Positions 38,234-46,564 of a stretch of DNA of 54,100 nt are shown here, piece by piece. The DNA comes from Rheinheimera baltica DSM 14885 (lineage in GTDB: Bacteria; Pseudomonadota; Gammaproteobacteria; Enterobacterales; Alteromonadaceae), in NCBI RefSeq assembly GCF_000425345.1, contig NZ_AUDG01000028.1, positions 1 to 54,100 on the forward strand. Direction: 5' to 3'. The notes under the pieces were generated by a model. That model was not told the DNA's origin and searched no databases. It saw only the letters and a program-made list of their open reading frames with translations. Numbering within the stretch: the stretch's first letter is position 1; each line of letters starts with the position of its first letter. The position numbers and the translations under genes are program-made.

Positions 38234-39059
38234 GCTGGGCTTGGGGCTACCGCAATTTGAGGCATTCCTGCGCAGCCTGCATGTGCCCGATAGCTGTGTG
38301 CTCAATAAAACCCTTTTCAAAAAAATGTTCCAACAACACGCTGATCTGGACGCTAGAGACAAAAAGGCGCTGAAAGACGATGTCCAAAAAATCCGCTGGC
38401 TTTACACCTTAAAATCCAGCACCATAAATATCGCGCCTTACAGCGATGACTTTCGCGACTATGGTGAAATAGCCTTCTTACAAGTGGAACTGAGTAATAC
38501 CAAAAGTGCTGAGTGCATTGTTCAACTGATCAATCGGGCAATACCTTACCCATTGGTGACCTTTCTTTATCTAGAAGAAACCAAAGATGTAAACGAAACA
38601 GGCGAATCGGACACAAACAAGCAACTGGCCATCTGCCTAGCTGACAAGCGCATCAATAAGGCCGATAAAGAAAAATGGGTAATTGAAAAGTTGCAGTGTT
38701 CGCCTTGGATTGACCTAGATAGCAAGTCTCGAACCAGCAAGAGCCTGGCAGCTGAGGCATTTTTTAACAGTCTGGCCTTCAAGGACTTGCCCCACAGCAA
38801 CTTCTGGTTTTTCTATCAAGCACTCATGGCGCGCGTGCAAGCAATGCAGTGTGCTGACATCAGCGGCCGATTCCATTTAGTCAGTGGTGAAGCGATAGAA
38901 CAGCAGCGGCAACAGTTTCAACACTACCGCCGAATCGAACAGAACATAAAAAAACTTCGCGCCCAGATCCGGCAGGCCGAGTTCAACCATCAGGTTGTTT
39001 TGAACACCCAGATTAAACAGCAGGAAAAACAGCTCAAGCAAATCGCTGAACACCTGTAA
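38226..39059 (+). CDS. DUF4391-like protein of the defence operon
   Basis: A 277-residue protein. The N-terminal FxAFLRSLHVPDSCVLNKTLFKKMF, the central IAFLQVELSNTKSAECIVQLINRAIPYPLV and a C-terminal coiled coil (about residues 235-277) fit the DUF4391 family, which I know mainly as a neighbour of helicases and methyltransferases in restriction-type operons. ATG at 38226 overlaps the helicase stop by eight bases. No catalytic motif is visible. A role as a subunit or adaptor of the neighbouring enzymes is inferred from this conserved neighbourhood. Confidence 0.7.
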   Translation: MTELGLGLPQFEAFLRSLHVPDSCVLNKTLFKKMFQQHADLDARDKKALKDDVQKIRWLYTLKSSTINIAPYSDDFRDYGEIAFLQVELSNTKSAECIVQLINRAIPYPLVTFLYLEETKDVNETGESDTNKQLAICLADKRINKADKEKWVIEKLQCSPWIDLDSKSRTSKSLAAEAFFNSLAFKDLPHSNFWFFYQALMARVQAMQCADISGRFHLVSGEAIEQQRQQFQHYRRIEQNIKKLRAQIRQAEFNHQVVLNTQIKQQEKQLKQIAEHL

Positions 39060-39097
39060 CCAGATTGCAGTAAGCAAAAAAATTAAGAGGAAACATA

Positions 39098-41044
39098 GTG
39101 AATAACGGCATTCCCCAAATAGACGGAAATAGCATGGATAGCAAAAGCATGGATATCGTTGCAGACAATATCAGTAAGCTCAAAGAGCTGTTTCCAGAGG
39201 CCTTTACCGAAGGCAAAGTGGATTTCGATGCCTTAAAAGAAGTACTGGGTGACTACATTGATGGCCGTGAGGATCGCTATAGCTTTACATGGAATGGCAA
39301 AAGCAAAGCCCGCAGGCTTGCGCAAACCCCCAGCACTGGCACATTACGCCCCTGTAAAGAAGAATCCGTCGATTGGGACACCACGCAGAACTTGTTTATC
39401 GAGGGCGACAACCTCGAAGTGCTCAAGCTGTTTCAAAAAAGCTACCACAAAAAAGTAAAAATGATCTATATCGACCCGCCTTATAACACGGGCAAGGATT
39501 TTATTTATAAAGATAACTTTAAGGACAACATCAGGAACTACAAAGAGATTACTGGTCAGGTTGATGGTGAAGGACGGAATCTATCGAATAATCCAGAGAC
39601 CAGCGGGCGCTATCATACCGACTGGCTAAATATGATGTATCCTCGTTTAAAACTTGCCAGAAATCTGCTGCGGGATGATGGGCTTATTTTTATAAGTATT
39701 GATGATAACGAGGTTGCAAATCTTAAATCTATGTCTGATGAAATTTTCGGTGAAGAAAACTTCATTGGGATTTTCATAATAAACTCCTCTCCAAGTGCAA
39801 TTGATTATGGGCACCTTGCGAAGACCCATGACTATGCGCTTTTTTACGCAAAGAACATATCTGAAGCAACTACGATTCATTTGGAGGATGAGGAAAAGAT
39901 ATTCAAATATAAAGATGAAATTGGTGATTTTAATATTTATCCTTTATATAACGGAAATGTTGCTTTTAATCCTAAAACACGTCCAAATTTATTTTATCCG
40001 TTTTACCTTAACTCAAAAAAACAAGATCAAAATGGATTTTATGAAATCTCAGTCGATAAAGTTGATGGATGGGAAGAAGTCTACCCTGTAATCTCTCAAA
40101 AAGATGGCATTCAGAGAGTGTGGCGTTGGGGAAAGCCAAAAGCCAGAGAAGATGTTAATAAGGAAATCGTTGGCTATAAAGCCGAGAACGGCGAATTTCG
40201 GATTGTCCAAAAAACAAGACTAACGGGAAAGTTAATAAGATCTTTGCAGCTCGATACTTCTATATCTAGCAGAAGAGGAACAGCTGAAATTCAAGAACTT
40301 TTTGAGCGTAAAGTATTCAGTTTTCCAAAACCTGTTGAGCTTATAAAGCGTTTTATCCAAGTAGCTACAGAACATGATTCAATAGTTTTAGATTTTTTTG
40401 CAGGCTCAGCGCCTTCTGCACAAGCAGTTTATCAACTTAATCTAAAAGATGCCGGACAAAGAAAATTTATCCTTGTTCAATTGCCAGAAAATTGTGAGGG
40501 CGAATCAGAGGCTGCGGCATTCCTAAAGAAACAAGGCGCTCCCTTGACGATTGCCGAAATAAGCAAAGAACGCATCCGGCGCGCTGTAGCCAAAATCAAA
40601 GAAGAAAATCCGTCCTACGATGGCGATCTTGGTTTTAAAGTATTCAAACTCGACTCTACCAATATTAAGCCATGGGAGCTGGACTTTGACCTGACGGAGC
40701 AGGATCTTGAAGATCAAATCTCTAATATCAAGCAAGGTCGTAAAGAAGAAGATGTGCTCTACGAGGTGCTGCTGAAGTACGGCCTGGACCTGACCTTGCC
40801 GATAACAGAGCATACTGTGTCTGGGTATAAGATTTTTGATATTGGCATGGGCGCCTTGATGATTTGCCTGTCGGATAATATCACCCTAGAAGTGATAGAG
40901 GGTATTGCTAAGCTCAAAGACGAGCTGAACCCTGAAATAATGCGGGTGGTCTTCAAAGATGCCGGTTTTGCCGATGATGTGGTGAAAACCAATGCGGTAC
41001 AGATTCTCAAGCAGGCGGGTATTGAAGACGTAAGGAGCCTGTGA
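39098..41044 (+). CDS. Type III-style site-specific adenine DNA methyltransferase (Mod)
   Basis: A 648-residue beta-class N6-adenine methyltransferase. Motif IV is DPPYNTG (Asp126 to Gly132) and lies before the SAM-binding motif I, DFFAGSAPSAQAV (Asp432 on), the order expected for beta-class enzymes. The about 250 residues between them hold the target-recognition region. Motif I departs from the usual FxGSGTTA by having Ala438 and Pro439 after GS. A GTG start has an AAGAGGAAA site 8 bases upstream. A much more AT-rich tract (about 39650-40480) covers the recognition region, with GC-richer flanks. It is followed by the nuclease gene after one base. Confidence 0.92.
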   Translation: MNNGIPQIDGNSMDSKSMDIVADNISKLKELFPEAFTEGKVDFDALKEVLGDYIDGREDRYSFTWNGKSKARRLAQTPSTGTLRPCKEESVDWDTTQNLFIEGDNLEVLKLFQKSYHKKVKMIYIDPPYNTGKDFIYKDNFKDNIRNYKEITGQVDGEGRNLSNNPETSGRYHTDWLNMMYPRLKLARNLLRDDGLIFISIDDNEVANLKSMSDEIFGEENFIGIFIINSSPSAIDYGHLAKTHDYALFYAKNISEATTIHLEDEEKIFKYKDEIGDFNIYPLYNGNVAFNPKTRPNLFYPFYLNSKKQDQNGFYEISVDKVDGWEEVYPVISQKDGIQRVWRWGKPKAREDVNKEIVGYKAENGEFRIVQKTRLTGKLIRSLQLDTSISSRRGTAEIQELFERKVFSFPKPVELIKRFIQVATEHDSIVLDFFAGSAPSAQAVYQLNLKDAGQRKFILVQLPENCEGESEAAAFLKKQGAPLTIAEISKERIRRAVAKIKEENPSYDGDLGFKVFKLDSTNIKPWELDFDLTEQDLEDQISNIKQGRKEEDVLYEVLLKYGLDLTLPITEHTVSGYKIFDIGMGALMICLSDNITLEVIEGIAKLKDELNPEIMRVVFKDAGFADDVVKTNAVQILKQAGIEDVRSL

Positions 41045-41045
41045 C

Positions 41046-44000
41046 ATGACTATGAAGATTCAGTTCGATGCTAATCTGGATTATCAGCGCCAGGCGATCG
41101 AGTCCGTTACGGCCGTGTTTGCAGGTCAGGAAATCTGCCAAACAAACTTCACTGTTGCCCCGTTGCAATCTTGGGAGGAAGGTTCATTATTTTATGGTAC
41201 CCAAGAAGATACCCTGGGTATTGGTAACCGCCTTCGGCTACTTGATGAAGATATCCATGCCAATATCCGTAAAATACAGTTAAAGAACGGTCTCCCGCCG
41301 TCAGAGTCATTTAGCTCCAAAAACGGTATTAACCTTACGGTAGAAATGGAAACCGGTACAGGTAAAACCTATGTCTACCTGCGCACTGTTTTCGAGATGA
41401 ACAGGCTGTATGGCTTTAGCAAGTTTATTATCGTTGTGCCTTCCATTGCTGTTAAAGAAGGTGTGCAGAAGTCACTGGAAATTACCGCCAGCCACTTTAA
41501 AGCGCTTTACGAAAATATCACCTTCGACTACTTTACCTATGATTCCAGTAAGCTGTCGGATGTTCGCAACTTTGCCACCAGCTCTGATATTCAGGTTATG
41601 GTGATAAACATCGATGCATTTCGTAAAAGCTTCACCGATCCTGAGCAAGAAAATAAAGCCAACATCATTCACCGTGCTCACGACAAGATGACCGGAGCTA
41701 AACCGATTGAGTTTATCCAACAGACTAATCCGATTGTGATTGTCGATGAACCACAAAGCGTTGACACCACCGATAAAAGTAAAGAGGCCATAGCCTCGCT
41801 TAACCCGATGTGCACACTGCGTTATTCGGCCACTCACGTTGAAAAGCACCACATGCTTTACAAGCTCGACTCAGTCGATGCCTACGAGCAAAAGCTGGTT
41901 AAGCAGATTGAAGTCGCAGGAATTGAGGTTAAAGACGGTCATAATAAGGCCTATATCAAGCTGATCAGCGTGAATAACAAGAAAACCCCGATTAGTGCCA
42001 AAATCGAACTAGATGCTCGCATGAAAGATGGCAGTATTAAACGTAAGGAAGTTACGGTGATCAGTGGTGCGGATTTGCTGGATGCCAAATACAGCAATGG
42101 CCGTGACGTGTACGATGGTTACATCATTGAAGACATCGAATGTCGAGAGAGCAATGAATACATCAGTTTTACCAGCAAACCCGATATTTTGAAACTGGGA
42201 CAGGCGCTGGGTGAAGTGGATCCCGACGAATTTAAACGCCTGCAAATCCGTAAGACTATTGAAGAACATCTGGATAAAGAATTACGCTTGCGCCCACAGG
42301 GTATTAAAGTATTGAGCCTGTTTTTTATCGACAAGGTCGCAAACTACCGATGCTATGACGAAGCAGGTAACCCTCAAAAGGGTAAGTTCGCCCTGATGTT
42401 TGAAGAAGAATACAACCGTGCCATTCGCAAACCGAAGTACAGTGAGCTATTTGAAGGTATAGATCTGGATACGGCGGTGGAAGGCGTGCATAACGGCTAT
42501 TTTGCGATCGATAAGAAAAAAGATTCGTCAGGCAACGAAATGCTTAAAGAGTCCAAAATTGGAAAAGATGGCAAGGCTGCAAGCAGCGACTCTGATGGCA
42601 GTGCGTACAACACTATTATGAAGGACAAAGAATGGTTGTTGAGTTTCGAATGTAAGCTGAAATTCATCTTTTCCCATTCAGCATTGAAGGAAGGCTGGGA
42701 CAACCCCAACGTCTTCCAGATATGTACACTAAACGAAACCAGTTCAGTTATTAAAAAGCGGCAGGAAATTGGCCGTGGTTTGCGTATCTGTGTCGATCAG
42801 AAGGGCGATCGCGTGCATGGTTTTGCGGTGAATACCCTCACTGTAATGGCTAATGAATCCTACGAGCAATTTGCTGAGCAGTTGCAGAAGGAAATCGAAG
42901 AAGAAGAACGAATCAAGTTTGGTGTGGTTGAGCAACACTTATTTGCCAACATTGTGGTGCCTGTTGATGATCATAGTCACGAATACTTGGGGACTGCTGC
43001 ATCAAAGCAACTGTGGGATCACCTGCGTAATGAGGGGCACATCGACAGCAGAGGGAAGGTTCAGGATAGCCTGAAGGTGTCTTTAAAAAATGGTACCCTT
43101 TCATTGCCTGAGGCATTCCAGGCTCATGCTACACAGATTGTTTCAGTACTGAGAAAAGTATCCGGTAACCTAAACATTAAAAACCGTGATGACAAAGCTA
43201 AGGTTGAGCTGAACAAAGCCGTTTACTTAAGTGCTGACTTTCAGGCGCTGTGGGATCGGATTAAATATAAGACCACTTTTCGCGTGGACTTTGATACCAA
43301 TGCGCTGATCGATAAATGTGCCGAAGAAATTAAAATCAATCTTCAAGTGGGTAAGGCACGCTTTACTTATCGCAAGGCTAAGACTGAAATTGACCGGGGC
43401 GGTGTGCATACCGAGCAGGTTCAGGAAACGACAAGCGTGTTCGAATCTCGTGCGTTCGAACTTCCCGATCTAATCACTTACTTACAGAATGAAACCAACC
43501 TGACTCGCCGTACTATCGTTGCCATTATTAACAAAAGTGGCAGGTTGGAATCATTCAAGAACAACCCGCAGAAGTTTATTGAGCAAGCTGCACTCATCAT
43601 CAAAAGCCAGATGCGCTTGTTTATTGTAGATGGCATTAAGTACCGCAAAATTGGTGAAAACCAATATTACGCGCAAGAGCTATTCCAGCAGAATGAACTG
43701 TTTGGTTATCTTAAGGATAACATGGTTAGAGCGGAAAAATCCGTTTATGACCATGTGGTTTTCGACTCAGATATCGAACTGGAATTTGCCTCGGCCTTTG
43801 AGCGAAACGACGATATCAAGCTTTACGCCAAACTTCCCAGCTGGTTCAAAATTGATACCCCGTTAGGTGGCTACAACCCGGATTGGGCGGTACTCATTGA
43901 GCAGGATGGCAAGGAAAGGCTCTATTTCGTTGTCGAAACCAAGAGCACACTCTTTTCAGTTGAGCGTCGCCCGGAAGAAAACGCCAAAATCAAGTGCGGC

Positions 44001-44084
44001 TACGCACACTTTGAAGCACTGGGTGATGACGTGACTTTTACAGTATCGAATTCGATGGATGAATTCTCAGGCACCTATGTTTGA
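41046..44084 (+). CDS. Type III restriction helicase-endonuclease (Res)
   Basis: A 1012-residue restriction subunit. Superfamily 2 helicase motifs are visible: Walker A ETGTGKT (residues 102-108), motif II VDEPQ (Asp234), SATH, and motif VI QEIGRGLRI after EGWDNPNVFQIC. The C-terminus carries a PD-(D/E)xK-type nuclease with Asp946 (NPDWAV), Glu964 and Lys966 (VVETKS). It would cleave unmodified DNA in complex with the methyltransferase after ATP-dependent communication between sites. The start codon lies one base after the Mod stop, so the pair is translationally coupled. All motifs look intact. Confidence 0.93.
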   Translation: MTMKIQFDANLDYQRQAIESVTAVFAGQEICQTNFTVAPLQSWEEGSLFYGTQEDTLGIGNRLRLLDEDIHANIRKIQLKNGLPPSESFSSKNGINLTVEMETGTGKTYVYLRTVFEMNRLYGFSKFIIVVPSIAVKEGVQKSLEITASHFKALYENITFDYFTYDSSKLSDVRNFATSSDIQVMVINIDAFRKSFTDPEQENKANIIHRAHDKMTGAKPIEFIQQTNPIVIVDEPQSVDTTDKSKEAIASLNPMCTLRYSATHVEKHHMLYKLDSVDAYEQKLVKQIEVAGIEVKDGHNKAYIKLISVNNKKTPISAKIELDARMKDGSIKRKEVTVISGADLLDAKYSNGRDVYDGYIIEDIECRESNEYISFTSKPDILKLGQALGEVDPDEFKRLQIRKTIEEHLDKELRLRPQGIKVLSLFFIDKVANYRCYDEAGNPQKGKFALMFEEEYNRAIRKPKYSELFEGIDLDTAVEGVHNGYFAIDKKKDSSGNEMLKESKIGKDGKAASSDSDGSAYNTIMKDKEWLLSFECKLKFIFSHSALKEGWDNPNVFQICTLNETSSVIKKRQEIGRGLRICVDQKGDRVHGFAVNTLTVMANESYEQFAEQLQKEIEEEERIKFGVVEQHLFANIVVPVDDHSHEYLGTAASKQLWDHLRNEGHIDSRGKVQDSLKVSLKNGTLSLPEAFQAHATQIVSVLRKVSGNLNIKNRDDKAKVELNKAVYLSADFQALWDRIKYKTTFRVDFDTNALIDKCAEEIKINLQVGKARFTYRKAKTEIDRGGVHTEQVQETTSVFESRAFELPDLITYLQNETNLTRRTIVAIINKSGRLESFKNNPQKFIEQAALIIKSQMRLFIVDGIKYRKIGENQYYAQELFQQNELFGYLKDNMVRAEKSVYDHVVFDSDIELEFASAFERNDDIKLYAKLPSWFKIDTPLGGYNPDWAVLIEQDGKERLYFVVETKSTLFSVERRPEENAKIKCGYAHFEALGDDVTFTVSNSMDEFSGTYV

Positions 44085-44138
44085 GAGCAGACAGCCAACG
44101 GCTTGTACTGTGCGGAATAATAAGAAAAGGAAGTCAGA

Positions 44139-46325
44139 ATGAAGTTAAGCCTGGATTTGGAAAATTGTTATGGCATTAATAAGTTGGAGCAGGAGTTAGA
44201 CTTTACCAGGGGGGATGGTATTGAGGGCGTATGCTCATTGTATGCGCCTAATGGAACACTAAAAACCTCCCTGGCCAAGACACTGAAAGACATTGAAGAA
44301 GGTAAGCCATCAAAAGATATTATATTTCCGGAACGCGAAACAAAACGACTTGTCACTTTAGATGGTCATGTTGTTGCTGCCGACCAGATAATGGTCATTA
44401 ATTCATACGACGAAAGCTATAGCTCGAAGCAGGTCTCCACATTATTGGTCAACGAAACCCTGAAACGCGACTATGACGAAGCCTTAAGGGAGGTAGATGA
44501 CAAGAGAGCTCTGCTAATAAAAGAGTTGGCAAAGTCCTCCGGAAAGCAGAACAAAGCAATTCCAGAGTTGGTTTGTGAAGCGTTTGATCGGCCAGAAAAA
44601 GAGTTTCTTGACCTGTTGGATGATTTGTTGTCTCAGAATACACAAGATTATGCCAGCCTTGCCGAGTTTAAATATGGAGATCTTTTCAATCCCAAAGTCC
44701 TGGATCTCGCCGCTACAGACAGTTTCGATCAGGAACTGACTGATTATGTGGAAACCTATGAAAAACTCATCAGCGAATCAGCGGTTCTATCAAGGAATTT
44801 TAATCACCAGAAAGCGGGCACTGTTTCAAAAAGTTTGTCCGACACAGGCTTTTTTGATGCATCCCACAGCGTTAATCTATCAATCAACGGCCAAAAAGAA
44901 GAAGTCACATCTAAAGACCGTTTGAATGAAATTTTACAGGAAGAGCAAAACAAGGTTTTTCAGAATCCCGAACTGAGAGAAAAATTCAGCAAGGTAGATA
45001 AAAAGCTCACGACAAAAGAGACTCAGGCATTTCGGGATTTTATTTCAGATCATCAAGAATTATTACCAGAGTATAAGGACGTAAAGAGCTTCAAGAAAAA
45101 GCTGATTAAAGGCTATCTTCAATCACATCAATCAGCCTGGGAAGACCTTATATCAACCTACAAGTCGAATCTTCAGAAAGTTAAGTATATCATTGACCAA
45201 GCGAAACAGCAGGAAACGATTTGGAAAGGCGTTGTCGATATATTCAACAAGCGCTTTTCTGTTCCATTCAAGCTTAGGGTCGACAATCAGGATGATGTCA
45301 TTCTTAATAATGCGGCTCCGTCTATTGAGTTTGATTTTGATGATGGTCGCGGTGGTCAGCAGCTGGTTATACATAAAACCTTGCTTGATACTCTAAGCCA
45401 AGGCGAGAAGCGTGCACTTTACATCCTGAATGTTCTTTTTGAAATTGAAGCTAAAAAGAACGCAGGCGCACCGATACTGATCGTCATAGACGATATTGCA
45501 GACTCTTTTGATTACAAAAATAAGTATGCAATCGTTGAGTACCTTCGTGATATTGCTCAGGTATCACATTTCTACCTTTTGATTCTCACGCATAACTTCG
45601 ATTTTCATAGAATCGTAGGTGGTCGAATAATTGGAAGTAGGAACCGCGTCGCCCGTAATAGGCGAATGCTGGCGACTAAAACATCCACAGAAATAGAGCT
45701 TAACCCTGAAAAGTACCAGAATGATGTATTCGTCGCTTGGAAAAGAAATATGCATCAAAATGAGTATTACATGCTGGCCAGTATTCCATTTGTTAGAAAT
45801 CTTGCTGAGTATTGTGGGTATGAAGCCCATTACTTAACACTGACGTCATTGCTTCACCTAAAAGCAAATAGTCAAAACATCACGGTGCAGGAATTACAAG
45901 ATATATATCGTGCTGTGCTTGTAGATAAACCTACCTTGATCCTGCCTGATAGTGCATCACGTGTGGTTGACAAGATATTTCAGAAAGCAGATGAGTTATC
46001 ATATGCTGCTCAAGAGTCACCAGACCTTGAGTCCAAAGTTATTGTTGCAATGGCCATCCGTCTTAAAGCGGAGCAGTTCATGATTGCAAAGATTAATGAC
46101 CAGACATTTGTAAACGGTATCGAATCTAATCAGACCAGAGAATTATTTGATAAGTACGTTGAAATTCTTCCTGGCCAAACGGAGATTATTGGCTTATTAG
46201 ATCAGGTTAATCTAATGACACCAGAGAACATACATTTGAACTCATTTATGTACGAGCCTATCCTTGATATGTCTGCGCATCGTCTCTACAGCTTGTACAA
46301 TGAGGTTAAGCAGCTTGGAAACTAG
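44139..46325 (+). CDS. ABC/AAA-type ATPase closing the defence operon
   Basis: A 728-residue ATPase with an SMC/ABC-like layout. A near-N-terminal P-loop reads APNGTLKT (residues 36-43), with Leu41 where the canonical loop has Gly. About 350 helical residues separate it from an ABC signature TLSQGEKRALYIL (419 on), a Walker B VIDDIADSFD with Asp-Asp (451-452) instead of Asp-Glu, and an H-loop LTHNFDFH. This split resembles the AAA_13/RloC/PrrC group, some of which are anticodon nucleases. I see no clear nuclease motif in the C-terminal 230 residues. It lies 54 bases after Res with an AAAGGAAG ribosome site, as the last gene of the operon. Confidence 0.75.
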   Translation: MKLSLDLENCYGINKLEQELDFTRGDGIEGVCSLYAPNGTLKTSLAKTLKDIEEGKPSKDIIFPERETKRLVTLDGHVVAADQIMVINSYDESYSSKQVSTLLVNETLKRDYDEALREVDDKRALLIKELAKSSGKQNKAIPELVCEAFDRPEKEFLDLLDDLLSQNTQDYASLAEFKYGDLFNPKVLDLAATDSFDQELTDYVETYEKLISESAVLSRNFNHQKAGTVSKSLSDTGFFDASHSVNLSINGQKEEVTSKDRLNEILQEEQNKVFQNPELREKFSKVDKKLTTKETQAFRDFISDHQELLPEYKDVKSFKKKLIKGYLQSHQSAWEDLISTYKSNLQKVKYIIDQAKQQETIWKGVVDIFNKRFSVPFKLRVDNQDDVILNNAAPSIEFDFDDGRGGQQLVIHKTLLDTLSQGEKRALYILNVLFEIEAKKNAGAPILIVIDDIADSFDYKNKYAIVEYLRDIAQVSHFYLLILTHNFDFHRIVGGRIIGSRNRVARNRRMLATKTSTEIELNPEKYQNDVFVAWKRNMHQNEYYMLASIPFVRNLAEYCGYEAHYLTLTSLLHLKANSQNITVQELQDIYRAVLVDKPTLILPDSASRVVDKIFQKADELSYAAQESPDLESKVIVAMAIRLKAEQFMIAKINDQTFVNGIESNQTRELFDKYVEILPGQTEIIGLLDQVNLMTPENIHLNSFMYEPILDMSAHRLYSLYNEVKQLGN

Positions 46326-46361
46326 TGGTGGCAAGTACGGCGATATTATAGAGCCACAATA

Positions 46362-46422
46362 ATCACTGTAATCACTGTAAAACGCATTTTACGGAAAGTT
46401 CATTAATCACAATTTACAGTGA
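46362..46422. repeat. Iteron-like direct and inverted repeats in the spacer
   Basis: Two adjacent copies of ATCACTGTA (46362-46370 and 46371-46379) are followed by GTAAAA-CGCA-TTTTAC (46377-46392), a 6-bp stem. TTTACAGTGA (46413-46422) is a perfect inverted copy of TCACTGTAAA (46372-46381). The cluster lies in the 239-base spacer between the convergent ATPase and DUF3987-like genes. Possible roles are binding sites for the replication-like protein, an origin, or a two-way terminator. The rest of the spacer shows nothing else I can name. Confidence 0.6.
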
Positions 46423-46564
46423 ATACTGAGGTTACAGCAGGGGATGGGTAATTATTGGTTTTGTGCCGATTGCAGTATTTTGTATCAAAACGAAACATGG
46501 TGTTGCTCTACAGTCATGCCTGTTTTATTCACGATCAGATTAAGGCTGTGCTAAGTTCAGTATG

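Noticed and set aside
41472..41852. Minus-strand open frame inside the Res gene
   Set aside because: It lies wholly within a gene with complete helicase motifs, has no ribosome site and no recognisable domain.
34982..46325. DISARM or BREX assignment of the defence operon
   Set aside because: No pglZ, brxC-like, drmA/drmB or DUF1998 genes are present. The methylase and nuclease are of the type III kind, so these names do not fit.
46362..46422. CRISPR array
   Set aside because: Only two short direct units are adjacent, with no spacers of regular length and no cas genes in the window.
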